Of a stretch of DNA of 64,000 bases, positions 22,780 to 54,985 are shown one piece after another (positions within the stretch are counted from its first letter, which is position 1; each line of letters begins with the position of its first letter). The stretch is from contig JAIGNY010003250.1 of NCBI GenBank assembly GCA_020152595.1, forward strand, positions 545,001-609,000, read 5' to 3'. The notes below the pieces were generated by a model. It searched no databases, was not told where the DNA came from, and worked only from the letters and a program-made list of their open reading frames with translations. The position numbers and the translations under genes are program-made. Source of the stretch: Chiridota heheva. Taxonomy: Eukaryota > Echinodermata > Holothuroidea > Apodida > Chiridotidae.

Positions 22780-23235
22780 CAACCATCGATCATTACCAAT
22801 TGACAATAGATTACAACCATCAATCATAACCATAGATTACAACCATCAATCATGACCCGATGACAGTGATGAGTGATGACCGTCGTGACCATCGATTACA
22901 ACCTTCGATTATGACAATAGATCACAAGTATCGATCATGTCCATAGATCACAACCATCGATTATGACCTGATGACAGTGATGAGTGCTGACCATCGATCA
23001 CAACCATCGATCATGACCTGATGACAGTGATGGGTGATGACCACCATGATCATCGATCACAGCCATCGATCATGATCATCGATCACAGTTATCGGATATC
23101 AGCATCGATCACAAACATCGGATATGACCATCGATCACAACCATCGATCATAACCTGATGATAGTGATGGGTGATGACCATCGTGACCATCGATCACAGC
23201 CATCGATCATGATTATCGATCACAAATGATCAGAT
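22780..23235 (+). repeat. ATCGAT-rich complex minisatellite
   Basis: Irregular alternation of ACCATCGATCACAACCATCG, ATCATGACCTGATGACAGTG and ATGGGTGATGACCA modules over about 450 bp. The palindrome ATCGAT occurs many times. There is no single fixed period, as modules of about 10, 20 and 50 bp are mixed. Confidence 0.85.
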
Positions 23236-23453
23236 AAATGTTTCAAAGAAATGTTATAAAAACATTTTGACGCTCTTTTCGCGACTCCACATTTTGATAT
23301 TTTTATAACGTTTTCATAAAACATTAATATAACGTTTCGTTTGCTGGGTATTGCATACAAATTTATTTCGACTTGAGACTTTATCTAAGTTCATATAACT
23401 TAAAAAGATGAACTTCAGTTGCCACTTATACCACTGCTAACTTACATACCCTT

Positions 23454-23641
23454 CGTACAGACATCCAACATGTCCAATGTCACACCCGTTGAGACTAATA
23501 TCTATGCCGAATTTCTGGGATTTTTGCAGACGGGAAATTCCCTCTTTCGTACAGACATCCAACATGTCCAATGTCACACCCGTTGAGACTAATATCTATG
23601 CCGAATTTCTGGGATTTTTGCAGACGGGAAATTCCCTCTTT
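23454..23641 (+). repeat. 94-bp tandem duplication
   Basis: Two exact head-to-tail copies, starting with CGTACAGACATCCAACATG at 23454 and 23548, each ending GACGGGAAATTCCCTCTTT. This is a recent local duplication. Confidence 0.9.
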
Positions 23642-23699
23642 CTTTCCAATTTTGAATGTCCGGTTTATCTAATGTCTTGAATGTTAATTCGTTGATAAT

Positions 23700-26264
23700 G
23701 TAGCACTATGGAATTTGTGCTCACTATTCTGCACTTCAAGCTTATTCTTTACAAAATTTTCTGTAAATAAAAGATAATTCCCGAAAATGAAAGAAAAATC
23801 GAAGAAAAAATGCTCGAAATTAAAGGAACTTAAAACAAAATTTCCGAAAATCGGAGAAAATTGCCCAAAAATGAAGAATATTAGAAGAAATACCAGAAAT
23901 TCGAAGAAAAGTTCTTAATGGCGGAAGGGGGAGGGGGGGAGTGGGGGAAAGTGATTATGTCGAGGTGCAATGAACAGATGGGCGTATTGTCCGAACTGTG
24001 TCAATCAAGCAGCGCTATTTTGATACAATTTTAGAAAATATCTTTTCTTAGGCCATAAACATTTTTTTCCATGCACTACGTGCCTTAAAAAGATCAGAAA
24101 TATGTGTTACCACAATGCACGCCGTGGAATAAGTAACCCAGATGTCTCCAAATTCCATAAAATTTGTTTTGGCAATTCACACCTGCTTAAGAGTTGCAGA
24201 AATCAGCTTTTTCTTTTTTTAACAACTGAAATATTTCTCGATCCGGGATTACCAGAAAAAGGCAACCAAGCAAATAGTGTAACAATTAGGTGACTCTTCC
24301 TTGACCTATGTGTTCAGAGCTACGTCATCAATTCACAATAGTCACAAACCTACCGATGACCTTTGAGCGCTACTTTCAGCTGAAACCCAGCATGGTTATT
24401 TACCAAACGCAACTAACGAGGATTTTGTACAAAGGTGAATAACCAGGCAGTTGCACTGTAAATGTTCAACTTAAAGGAAGCTCTTTGCTTAAAGGGGCTG
24501 AAAATGTTCAAATGGCTGCCCAAAGGATGCCAATTAGGGTCATTTATCCATTCCCTTTTCCAGCCTCCCCTGACTGCCTGAGTGATCCGGGCTCCTCCTC
24601 CATCTCCCTGTATTGTTTTTAACATGCATACTCCTGTACAGGTCTAATACACAACATGTAGGCCTACACATGTTTGAGATTCCGAATGGAACAGCGGCGC
24701 CGGGTTTTTTTTTAAACGGGGTGGGGGAGGGGAGGGGGCGGCGGAACCTCGAAATATTTTCAGTTTTAATCATATTTCATATTTATATTTTTGTTGTCAT
24801 TTTGTTGAAAAGTAATTAAGGTTTTCTTGAACAAATGGTGGAACCAAATCTGGAATCGGTGAAAAGTGTATACGGGAAACTTCCCTTCTTCTTTGCCAAA
24901 TATAGCATGTTCGGTTTTCGAGGTATGGACTTTTGGATATGTTTTGGAATAAAGGCTATGATTCACAAAATCTTTGTGTAATGCGGCTCAGTTTTCAAAG
25001 AATAAACACAAATGACGTCACAACGAACTTCCGTATTTCTTCTTATTGTAACTTGCCATTGGTTTATTTGCTTTTAATGTTTAACGTCGCACACAAAATT
25101 ACATTGGATACTCAGATCGGGTTTATTTAAGGGTTATGTCGCGAGGAACTTGGACAGTCATTTTCTCAAACAGTCAAAGATTGTCCGACTATAAAGTTGT
25201 AGAATTATTCTAGCCGTTTCTTTGACGAAGATTCATATTCATTTCGTTTACGGATATAATTGATTATCGTGTTTAACAGGATAGACGGAGTATTACCACA
25301 GGTAAGCAGGTAAGGAAATACCAAACAAGTCATTTTTAGTTTCCTTAACCTATTTTGCACGAGTCTATGAATTTGTTTGTCCGTTAACCTATACACCAGT
25401 ACATGGGATGGCAAACTTTGTTTTCATAATTAAATTTGGTGGCTTTTCGGCAAAGGCGTATATCAGTATATGAAGCTTTGGGTGGGGGAGGGTGGCATAG
25501 GGGATGGGTTGGTTGAACCTTCCCGGTTCATGCTTTCTATATTCGATTGGGATATAAAATTAGGGAATAGTTCATACCATAGGAACCGGGGGCCTGGAGG
25601 AACGTGCATGCCACTTTTCTGAAAAATGACAAAAGTGCCTCTTTTGAAAATGAAAAGTGCCCCACAATTACTGTCACAGGTGCAAGAACTGGCTGATTGT
25701 GCGCACACTTTTTACAAAAATATTACAAAAGTGCGCCTCTGAAAATGAAGAGCCCCTTAATTACTGACCCAATAGTAGGAAACTGGCGACTTTTGTCAAT
25801 CCCATTGGAAAAGTGCCCCTTTCTAAAAATTAAGTGCCCCTTTTGATTTACTTTGCTGTTTGGGCTCAGGCTTATTCTATCTACAGATTGGGATGGGGAG
25901 GGGGGGAACATATGCATATGACTTGCGAAGTACCACTAAGAGGCCGTTCCACCTCCCCCACTTTTCGAAAGCTTCCTACGCCCTGGTTCATACAAATTTT
26001 AATAGCTCGGATAAATTGAAGAAAATTTGCTCAAACGGTAAAGATCACAACGGGATTTCTAAATGACCAATAACCAGATCATACACTGTACTCGAATTTT
26101 TCGCTTGCAACCGGAAAATTTGGGTTTCCTTCCCCCTCCTGCCAGAAATGACCCTTCCTACGCCCATTCCCTCCGTTGAATCTCATTATTGTTTGTATAT
26201 TGTATTACTGTATTGTAAATACCAGTAATATTATGATAATTAATTCATTCTTTTTTGTCTGCAG
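23700..26264. other. Upstream region of FMO gene A
   Basis: 23760-23925 is another AAATTTCCGAAAA-type repeat tract. The rest to 26264 is non-coding, with dispersed-repeat phrases (for example 25600-25830 AAAAGTGCCCC modules and 26140 ACCCTTCCTACGCCCATT). A 5' untranslated exon and promoter of gene A probably lie here, because the first coding exon is preceded by a splice acceptor, but neither can be located by eye. Confidence 0.5.
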
Positions 26265-26269
26265 AAAAC

Positions 26270-36626
<10,357 letters not shown>

Positions 36627-36887
36627 GAATGATTAAAGAATAATAAGGCTTCATCACATGAACATTTGTCGAACAACGATTATGATAAAGTTGATAACGT
36701 ATGGTTACTTACGCGCGTGTGCTAAACAAGTCTCCTCATTCTTCCACTAACAATGGTCAACATTGTGAATGAATCACTGGGCAGGAAGAGATGGAATGAT
36801 TAGAATAGTTAGGTGTGTGTGTAATGGGACGCTGGGGTGTCAAATAAATTATGCCATAGACAGATAGAGGTTATAATGAGATTTGGG
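36627..36887 (+). other. 3' flank of FMO gene A
   Basis: Probable 3' UTR with candidate poly(A) signals at 36632 (ATTAAA) and 36843 (AATAAA). No other signal. Confidence 0.45.
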
Positions 36888-37240
36888 GTGGGATCATTCT
36901 GGCTGTGGGAGGGATCATTCTGGCTGTGGGAGGGATCATTCTGGCTGTGGGAGGGATCATTCTGGCTGTGGAGGGATCATTCTGGCTGTGGAGGGATCAT
37001 TCTGGCTGCAAGAGGGATCATTCTGGCTGTGGGAGGGATCATTCTGGCTGTGGGAGGGATCATTCTGGCTGTGGGAGGGATCATTCTGGCTGTGGGAGGG
37101 ATCATTCTGGCTGTGGGAGGGATCATTCTGGCTATGGGAGGGATCATTCTGGCTGTGGAAAAGATCATTCTGGTTGTGGGAGGGATCATTCTGGCTGTGT
37201 AGGGACCATTCTGGCTGTGGGAGGGATCATTCTGGCTGTA
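36888..37240 (+). repeat. 21-bp minisatellite, about 17 copies
   Basis: Unit GGATCATTCTGGCTGTGGGA plus G, with 20-bp variants lacking one G (near 36970-37000), one CTGCAAGA variant and one CTGTGTAG variant near the right edge. It lies between the convergent 3' ends of genes A and B. Multi-frame open readings are by-products. Confidence 0.95.
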
Positions 37241-46707
<9,467 letters not shown>

Positions 46708-46713
46708 GCTTTA

Positions 46714-48784
46714 CTGCAAAGAAGCAGATTGTTCATGTTGTTACAAAGATAAAAGAATTAGAAATCCAAAGATGTTCTTAATCTGTTAATTTCGTTATAA
46801 AAATCTAAAAAAATCAGATTCTTTTAAGACTACAAAAGTGTATGTTTCTGCGCACTTGTAACTAATTAAAGGTGGACCTTCCGGTTGGGAGGTAAAATTG
46901 GGAAATTATTAACATAAAATTGAAAAATGGGTTAAATTGAAAGCAAATTATTGGAAAGTTTGGTATGATTTGGCAACATTTCCCGAAAATGGACAAAAAA
47001 GTCCCGAAAATGGACAAAAAAGTCCCGAAAATTGCAGATTTCCTTTTTCGCAACAACATTTGACGGAATCTTGATATACCAGTGCAATTTGTCCACTTGT
47101 AACCGGGAACCCCCTCCTTCCCTACCTGAGGTGACCCTTCTCACGCCCTTATAACAAGTTCTTTCAATTTACCAATTTTTTTTAAATTTCATTTTAATAA
47201 TTCCTCACGTTTAGGCCTAATCTTTCAACCTAAGTTCTAAGTTTTCTCTCTGGCTTCCTTGAGATCCTTATCTAAGGTACGTTTTATTGCCAGCCATCGT
47301 GCTATTCAATTTAACTTCGTTCATTTCAATGGAGTCGCCAGTTTGCGAAATTTGGGGATCAATTTGTCTTATTATAATTCAAACTTAGACGTTTACTATT
47401 TCGCAACAAATGATATAGGAGCTAGCGTACACGCTAAAACATTCGCAAATGCTCTAGTTGATTGTTGATTTTAACGTTTGTCATCCTTCACAAATTTCCC
47501 TAAAAACTAATTGTATAAGCACCGAGCAAAGGCAAAGAAATATAGTCTAGCCACAAAAATAAGTAGAATACTACTTTATAAAGAAAATTGAAATGCTTCA
47601 AAATGTAGAACAGCAATATCCAAAGGGGTCTCTTGTGAGTCACCCCCCGACTAGGAGCTACCAGCTACAAACACACAAGCTGGAATACCAAATGGAAACA
47701 CTGGATGCGAAAACATAAAGACTCCTAGCTGGAAAAACAAATCCAATTACAAAATACGAAACAAAACGGTCACAAAGCAAGTAAACGAATGTAAGACCAA
47801 GAACCAAGCCCCAAAACGAAATAAAAGGGCAACTGATGAGTCCAAATAAACCCTACAAGATAAATAAGCTAATTATCTAATGAATGTATACATACACGCA
47901 CGCACACACACACACCCATACACACACACACACACAGACAGACACACACACTCACACACATACACATATAAGTAAACATATATAGACACACATATACATT
48001 TATAGGTTGCGAAAATTGGGCATCAATTTTTCTTAATATAATTCAAACTTATAGCCGTTCATTATTCCGCCGTTCACTATTTCGCAACAAAGTATATACG
48101 GCTAGAATTCAATTAAGGGGCAGGCTTCGGAACTACCCATGGCTACGCCATTGGTTCATTTGTCAGTTACAAGGATCAAAATGTTTCAAATAAATTATAA
48201 AATATTAAAATATATACTTACAGATTTAAAGATAATATACTTTGAAGAAGCGAGGCTGTCTAACGTAGATGGATGCAACTCAATCAGATGTAAAGCCACG
48301 AACAATGAAAGTCATCCAGCTGTCACCTATTATAAGCTGGTAGGTTCCATGTTTAAAGATACCAGCAAGCATATCCATGTTGCATGAACCTGAGTATACA
48401 AGAGTGTTTGTCTTTTTATAATGATTAATTGACCCGCCTTTCCGTTTATCCTCAAAGTAAACTTTGAGGATGAAGTTGACGGTATAGGGGGGTTTCTAAA
48501 ATATTTTCCGGGAATTCCCTAATATAAATGAGAAAAGTACAAATGGACAGAAGGAAAAGAAATTGAGGAGTAGAATGATTTGTCCCACACAAGAAGGCCC
48601 CTGATTGAATGGTGTGAAAATGCCTTCTTGGTATTAGTGAAGGGCGACGACTATGGGAACACGAAGCAGTTCACCCCGACCAACTCCACGCTCTGCATTA
48701 TCCAAGATGTGAGTCATAAATTCAAGAAAATTTTAAGGCAAAAATAAATTCATAAAAAGCTTAGTACTTTATTTTTGTTTATTT
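46714..48784. other. Upstream region of FMO gene B
   Basis: No gene seen. 46865-47150 is a dispersed repeat with CCCGAAAATGGACAAAAAAG twice and the AAATTT style. 47345-47425 and 48005-48100 are diverged copies of a segment with TTCGCAACAAA. 47890-47990 is a CA-rich microsatellite. The 5' UTR exon and promoter of gene B should be in this direction but are not recognisable. Confidence 0.5.
47890..47990 (+). repeat. (CA)n-type microsatellite
   Basis: Interrupted CACACA runs with CATACA, CAGACA and ACATATA variants over about 100 bp. Confidence 0.85.
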
Positions 48785-49254
48785 AAAAGTGTATTTAAAT
48801 TTTTACTATTTAAATTATTTTTTTTGAACTTTCTTCAGGTGGTACATTATAAATATCCTTACTAGATTCAGTTTTACTACTTTTCTGACATATCCCATGG
48901 TTTTAAGCCTTATAATCGCAGGACAAAATATGATAGAATACATAACGACTTTGAGGAATCTGAGGCTATGACATCACAACTAGTCTGATTTCAGTCGTTT
49001 CTACACAAATGATACGGTAATCAAACTTTAAACTTCGATATCTCCTTAACGGAATAAGATTTTTGAAAGGTTTCTACACTATTTTGTTTCTTTTGAAGTC
49101 CTTGTTCATATAAGATAGATTTGGTTGACCACTGAAATTACCTTTTAATCAGATTGAAGTTCTTTTCTTTCTGAGATCACGTACGTATATACATTTAAAA
49201 AAAGCTACATATTAACCAGGTATGGAATCCATTTTTTTTTTTAAATCATTGAAA

Positions 49255-49640
49255 ACGTACAACGTAGAGGAAGAAAGGAAATTCTTGGATTAAGAGACCT
49301 ATATTATGAAGAAAAAGAGATTAAGAAAATTGGATTTATCTACTCTCAGTTATCGACGGGTCCGTGGGGATATCATTGAAACTTATTTGATACTATCTGG
49401 CAGGTATGATGAGGAAGTATCTCATTTCTACCTCTAATACAAGACTCTCATTCGTGAGCACAGTTATAAACTCTTCAAGAGAGGACAAAGCTTAAATATC
49501 AGAAAGAAGAATTTTGCTTTTCGGGTGGTGGATTTATGGAACAATTTATGATGTTATTGAATTACCAAGTACTAAGGCCTTCGAAAGAAGGCTGGATAAA
49601 TCTTGGAACAATCAGCCAATGAAGTACAGTGATACTGAAA
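49255..49640 (+). pseudogene. CR1-like RT C-terminal fragment in the foldback loop
   Basis: The plus strand reads VQRRGRKEILGLRDLYYEE, then after a frameshift RKLDLSTLSYRRVRGDIIET and YLILSGRYDEEVSHFYL. Further frame changes lead to SYKLFKRGQSLNIRKK, FAFRVVDLWNN and STKAFERRLDKSWNN. It is the typical tail of CR1/Jockey-like ORF2 proteins and has stops and several frameshifts. Confidence 0.8.
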
Positions 49641-50117
49641 ACATCAAATCATCCAGACATCATCTTGTTGCAGAATAAGATGATTCAGAAGAAGAGCTGG
49701 TACAAGAGGAACAGAGGTGCCTTCTGCCAGAAAAGGATCTGTAATAATCTGTAAGAATATCGATAAAATATAATCTAATCAATGATTGGAGGAATTAAAT
49801 AGAGCATTCAAGAGCAATGTCTATAGGGGGGCCAGAAGAGCAATGTATGAAGAATTTATGTCACAAACTAATGCTCTTCAATTTCATAAAGATTATATTC
49901 AAACTTAAAGGATTAGTTTAGAGGTCAATCAAGTTTGTCTATATAAAAGATGACTTTAAAATGAAACAAAATAGTAAAAAAGCATTCAAAAATCTGATTT
50001 CATTTTAGATGATATTTAATTTTAAAGTTTAGTATCATTTGTGTAGAAACGACTGAAGTCAGACTAGATGTGATGTCATAGCCGCAGATTCCCCAAAGTT
50101 TTGATGTATTCTATCAT

Positions 50118-50897
50118 CCTCACCTCACCTAGTCTCTTCGTCCTGCCCCATAAGGCTGCAGTGTACTCTCTCTCTACTGGACTCTGTTATTGGCAACTTG
50201 TTTGGCTTCTGTCCACGAGCTCCATACCATCACTTTCCTCTCCTTCTCGACTGTCCTTCTCCAGGTCGTTCTAGGACGAACAATAAGGACGACCAACTTT
50301 CCTTCTCCCCTATGGTTTCCACGTCATAGCTGTCACACAGTGATTAATAGTGCCCATGCGCATCACATGACCAATCCACCTCCACCTTCTTTTTACTTCA
50401 GTGCTGATTTTGTCATGTTTATTGATTCTCAGTAATTCATCGTTAGATACAAATGTCCATCTAATCTTCAAAATTTTCCTGTAGCATTTGAGCATAAATG
50501 TATCTAGCTTTTTATTATCTGCTACATTAACTCTCCATATCTCGCAACCATACAAGGGTACAGACTTAACGGGACAATTAAACAGTCATACTTTTATGAG
50601 CTCTGTCTTATCCTTATTAATTCTTAGCCCAGTTCGTGCAGCATACTGATTGAGCCTGGTCACTTTGGTTCGCATGTATTGATACGTAGATGAAAGTAGA
50701 GCGATATCGTCAGCAAAATATAAGTCCTCAAGGGTTGACACGAACTTCCATCTAATTCCATTCCTGTTATCACTGCGTTTTCCTCATTACCCAGTCTACC
50801 ACCATCAGAAAAAAGGAACCCTGACATTACATCACCTTGCTTTACACCACTTTTGCAGTTTTGACTTGAAACTATTCAGATTCCTCACTGTATGATA
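50118..50897 (-). mobile_element. RTE-like retrotransposon fragment with a 12-bp target-site duplication
   Basis: 780 bp inserted in the right arm of the foldback. GTATTCTATCAT occurs exactly on both sides (50106-50117 and 50898-50909), and the uninterrupted site is seen in the left arm near 48940. On the minus strand the fragment reads SGVKQGDVMSGFLF (RT motif B), a small deletion, then LEDLYFADDIALLSSTYQYM (catalytic FADD), RTGLRINKDKTELIKV, LYGCEIWRVN, FMLKCYRKILKIRW and RRWRWIGHVMRM. The frame breaks in several places and the 5' part is missing. Confidence 0.88.
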
Positions 50898-51065
50898 GTA
50901 TTCTATCATAGTCAATATTTGTCCTGCAATTTTGTGGTTTAAAAACTATGGGATATGTCAAAAAAAGTAGCAAAATTGAAACTTGGAAGGGTACTTATAA
51001 TGTACCAACTAAAGAAAGTTCGAGGAAAAATAATTCAAATAGTGAAAAATTAAATAAACTTTCTT

Positions 51066-52255
51066 AAAATACATTAACAATTTTTGCTAAGAATGTGAGG
51101 ATGAAGACGCCAACTTTTCATAGTAGACTTAATACACCAATCATTTCTACACAGATAAGACAGATATTTTTCTTTCTTTCTTCAAAGCCCTCTTTCAAAT
51201 ACGATGAACATGCTTGATAACTCAGTGATCTCGGGACAATGATTCGTGCGTATCGTCAATCGTTAATTGTAACGACAACATATGGGTGACAGAACATTTT
51301 CTTTATAAATGATTAGTAGAGCGGGGCGTATACCATATACCTTCCTTGAATATGCTTCCTTTATTTATATAACGATATTATAATACCAGGAGAAATAAGC
51401 TCATAAGGAAGTGTAAGTTATTACTATTATTCTAACACAAACGATGAATGAATTATAAAATATACCATCACTGTATTACTTAGTTACTTCAGAACAGAAG
51501 TTCCGTATGTATTTATTTAATTATGAATAGTACGTGTAAATAATTATGTGCTATACAAGTCTTTATAACAAAATGTAGACCTATCACAAAACCATTCAAA
51601 TTGTACATAACGGTAAAAGTGTGCATTATAACGTTCCTATAGGTCACAGTCACCTAACCTCCTCATGGGCGGATGGTGGGTGAGAGGGAGGGGGGGGCTA
51701 AGGTGGCTAGCCATCCCCCTTTTCCGGTTCAAAAATAATAATGATTAGGCAATAGTTTCATACGCTTCCTCGCATACAATGGTTGAAATACGTTTATACA
51801 TAGACTTAAAATATATATATATGCTATTGCTTTAGTGCTGCAAGTATATGCGCGTGTCATTAAGTACGTACATACGGCTTGTTAATCACGGCAGATCGCA
51901 GGGCTAGCTAAACGTAAACTTAAGCTAAGTATAGGCCGAACTTGGTTTTATATTAAATCATGGACGATCCTTCCATGTTCTGAACAACAGACTTTGGATA
52001 GATTTCTTTTTTTGGAATCAGAAGGATGTAGGACATCCTCACCTTTCACGCAGAGACTTACATCCACGATTATAGATAGGAGCTTAGTCTTTCAATAATT
52101 ATTAAAAAACCTACACCTTGGCCACCATGGCCGTCAACCAAGGGGGTATACATCCCACACTTTTTGACAAATTAAAAGAGTAAAATGTTTTTGAACATTA
52201 AGCATGTTTTGAGTCATTTTGCGACCAATTTAAACCCTGAATTATTCAATATTCC
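51066..52255. other. Non-coding stretch
   Basis: AT-rich DNA without visible genes. Short dispersed-repeat phrases occur at 51660-51725 (G-rich, GGTGGCTAGCCATCCCCCTT). Confidence 0.45.
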
Positions 52256-52340
52256 AGGAGTTTCCGGGGGCTTCGCCCCCTGGACCCCCGCCGGGGCTTT
52301 GCCCTGGACCCCACCAGGGGCCCTGAACTCTACGTCGAAC
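52256..52340 (+). repeat. GC-rich hairpin dispersed repeat, copy 2
   Basis: GGGGGCTTCGCCCCCTGGAC followed by CCCGCCGGGGCTTTGCCCTG and GGGGCCCTGAAC, matching 21245-21330. The repeated short hairpins suggest a mobile or selfish structural repeat. Confidence 0.75.
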
Positions 52341-52614
52341 CTCTCGCGCTTCTCGCTCCGTTTATCTTCGTTAATTGCCACCCCCCTTTTACAAATCCTA
52401 GATCTGCCACTGCAAGTTGCTCACGGTCACTTGTCTGTTTGAGGGGCAAGAATATAGGTGATGTGAACAAGGGCGGATTGGGAGGCGGAAATATTTCGGA
52501 CCAGATTTACCAACGACACACCAGTGGCGGATCGAGAAAGGGTTCTGTGGGTTAGAACCCCTTCCCTCCGACGAAAAAAATCCAACATTTTTCATTTCTC
52601 CAATAATAACCATG

Positions 52615-53165
52615 GACTCCCTCTTTGCAAATTTTCGGGAAATTTCATGCAAATTTCTTTCAATTTTCGGAGAGGTTTCTTTATTTTGGGTATTTTCTTC
52701 AATTTTCTGAAAATTTCTTTAAATGTTTGAGAATTTATTTTGATTTTCGACCAATTTTCTTAAATTTTTTAGGAATTTCCTTCAATGTTAGAGAAATTTC
52801 TTTCAATTTTGTGTAATTTCCTTAGTCTGTTATTCTCGTGCAATTGTCTTAGTTTGTTATTCTCATTTTGGGGTCATTTTTCGTTGATTTTTTGTTAATA
52901 ACTTGAATTTTTGGGAAATTTCATTCAACAGTTCAATGTTTGGGAAATTACTTTCAATATTTAAGAAATTTTTTCAGTCTCGTGTAATTTTCTTTAATTT
53001 TTGGAAAATTAATTTTTGAGAAATTTCTTTCAATTTTTGTGATATCCCTTTAAAATGTTTGGAAAATTACCTAAATTCTCGTGCAATTTTCGGAAAATTT
53101 CTTTCATTTTAGGGTAATTTCTATCTATTTTCAGTAAATTTCCTGAAAACTCAAGAAGTTTTTGT
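52615..53165 (+). repeat. AAATTTTC-type repeat tract
   Basis: Degenerate copies of TTTTCGGGAAATTTC and TTGAGAAATTTCTTTCAATT over about 550 bp, in the orientation seen at 33288-34325. Confidence 0.7.
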
Positions 53166-53284
53166 CCCCTAAGCAGCTGAGAGGTAACCCGTTGTCCTAC
53201 ATCCTCGCCAAGACAAATTTTGGCAATTGCCCATCAGGCGAAAAGGCTGAAACTTTGAAGGCCTATTTGAAAATATTATTGCGT

Positions 53285-53470
53285 TCATTCCTAAAATTAA
53301 TATAGATAACATCTGACAGTCTGACTGTAGTATATACTATAGCCACTACATGGCTGCTATACACAGTCAAAAAACGAGTATTGCCTTGCAAGTAGTGCCC
53401 ACTGAGAGAGGTGTTTATCTCACTAATATTAACAAGACTATGGTACGCATGCGCGTCTCTATCTGCAGAT
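53285..53470 (+). repeat. Dispersed repeat also found near 9291 and 10085
   Basis: GACTGTAGTATATACTATAG, CACTACATGGCTGCTATACA, CAGTC, then AGTATTGCCTTGCAAGTAGT and GAGGTGTTTATCTCACTAA. The first half matches 9300-9355 and the second half matches 10090-10135. Confidence 0.75.
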
Positions 53471-54742
53471 CTGAAGGTTGTGTGTTTTGAGTTACAGATT
53501 TTTGTTCCAAACTTGAAGATTTTTGTTCCCAAATGAAAAAAAAAATTCTCCAAAATTGACAATTTTGAGGGCAAAATTGAAGATTCGAGGACTAAAATAA
53601 AAGTTGTATGTTCCAGAATTGAGGACTTGTAGTGAAAACTGGAAAAATAATGTATGCCCTGAGCCGATAATTAACGATAATTCAATCGATACGATTAAAA
53701 AATGTCAACATCTGATTTAAAGTTCATTTGACATTTTTTCTACTTTTTTTGCAAATGCCAGTTTGCTACGGCAGTTTTTAATAGCCCAATAGTCACGCCA
53801 CTGGTAATGACCATGAATTATTTCCCTCTGTGGGCCCTGCTAACATGGCTAAGGCCTTCTTATACGAATTTTCTATTGCCCTGGGTTAGGCCTCATCGAA
53901 TATATCATTTAACCCATTGCACATTGTATTTCAGAATCTCCGTTATACCTTTCGGTCATCTGCTCATTGAAAAGAAAATATATCCAAAAAATCCAATTCT
54001 CTGTATTTTATAAGATTTAGCAAATGGCTTTGGTTATGCACTTAAGCAGGGTCGTTCAAAGACTGAACTGCTGAAAGAGGTCATTTTGAAAACGGTAATT
54101 TGTAGCAAATCACTTTTTTGCGGTGTTTTCGTCCCCGTACCCTCGTATAGGGCAATCTTCTTATGATATTGCTGTTACCAGGTTACGGTATACAGTTTAA
54201 CAAAGTAAATCAGAAAAGATTGTGAGAACAGCCTCTTTTCAATTTCCTTCTTTTTTTGTATTTACGCCTTAGTCTGTTTAAGTTACATCAGATAAAGTGC
54301 ACAAAGTTAGAAACGCAACGTAATCCACAATTCTTTTAGATTTTACACAGTGATAATTACATCATAAATAATAGATAAGAACAAAAATACTATACATACA
54401 GAATCAGATTGTCAAACAAGATAAAAATAATTTAGACAAAAATAAACCTTGTGAAAGTATAGGTCATTGAAGAGGCGAAATCGTCACATTCCACACACTC
54501 CAACATGTCCAAGGAATGTGTCCTCGTTTAGATTTGTTAGAACTCGATTTAAATTGTTTAATTGGTTGAAACTTCAACCAATTGCTGTACGATTCATTGG
54601 TCCTTCTTTTACGGTACATATTAATTAAAACTCCGTACTTGACTAACGCTCGATATAGCCCAGTCGGTATAGGCGATGGATTTCGGTTTTGTTTTGAAAA
54701 TTTCCCTAAATTTTAACCAATCTTTCTTCAAATCTTTGCATG
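53471..54742. other. Region downstream of the orphan FMO exon
   Basis: No gene recognised. It would include the 3' UTR if the exon at 54743-54985 is transcribed. A TAGCCCAGTCGG A-box-like phrase near 54655 has no matching B box. Confidence 0.4.
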
Positions 54743-54985
54743 TTATCCTTGATCAGGTGACGTCGTGTGGATTCTACTGGGGATAACACTTGCATTCCAG
54801 CAATCCAGGATGATATCTCGGGCACCTTCCCAAGTATGGGGACCGACAAGACGGTGGTATGCAGGAACTACCGGGCTGCACAGCACATGAAATGCCAGCT
54901 TTGGATCCTTCAAAAAGAGTGTTGATAGATTGGGCATACATCCAATTTGTTGAGCGATCATATGTTTATATGGAATTGTATTAAT
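54743..54985 (-). CDS. Terminal exon of a third FMO gene, rest not in sight
   Basis: Acceptor TTTATTTCACAG directly precedes ATTAATACAATTCCATA (phase 0, as in genes A and B). The exon reads INTIPYKHMIAQQIGCMPNL, FLKDPKLAFHVLCSPVVPAY, HRLVGPHTWEGARDIILDCW and ends at a TAA (54743-54745) after SPDQG. It matches A exon 7 and B exon 6 in position and sequence but is 81 codons including the stop, without the hydrophobic C-terminal tail. No other FMO exon is visible up to 64000 on this strand. It is therefore an isolated pseudo-exon, or the end of a gene with a very large intron. The frame is fully open. Confidence 0.85.
   Translation of the reverse strand: MNTIPYKHMIAQQIGCMPNLSTLFLKDPKLAFHVLCSPVVPAYHRLVGPHTWEGARDIILDCWNASVIPSRIHTTSPDQG

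Larger units (their letters stand above)
48785..51065. mobile_element. Foldback element with long inverted arms, internally invaded
   Basis: The left arm, about 48785-49145, is repeated in inverted orientation in two parts: 49915-50117 matches its inner half and 50898-51065 its outer half. Landmarks are CTTTCTTCAGGTGGTACATT against the complement of 50996-51020, and TATTTTGTTTCTTTTGAAGT against the complement of 49950-49975. The right arm is interrupted by an RTE fragment with its own target-site duplication. The loop 49146-49914 holds a CR1-like fragment. Confidence 0.78.

Noticed and set aside
48139..48387. 82-codon plus-strand frame upstream of gene B
   Set aside because: No family resemblance and no splice or start context; low confidence, so not called.
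54640..54690. TAGCCCAGTCGG as a tRNA or SINE start
   Set aside because: It fits an A box, but no B box or stem follows at the right distance.
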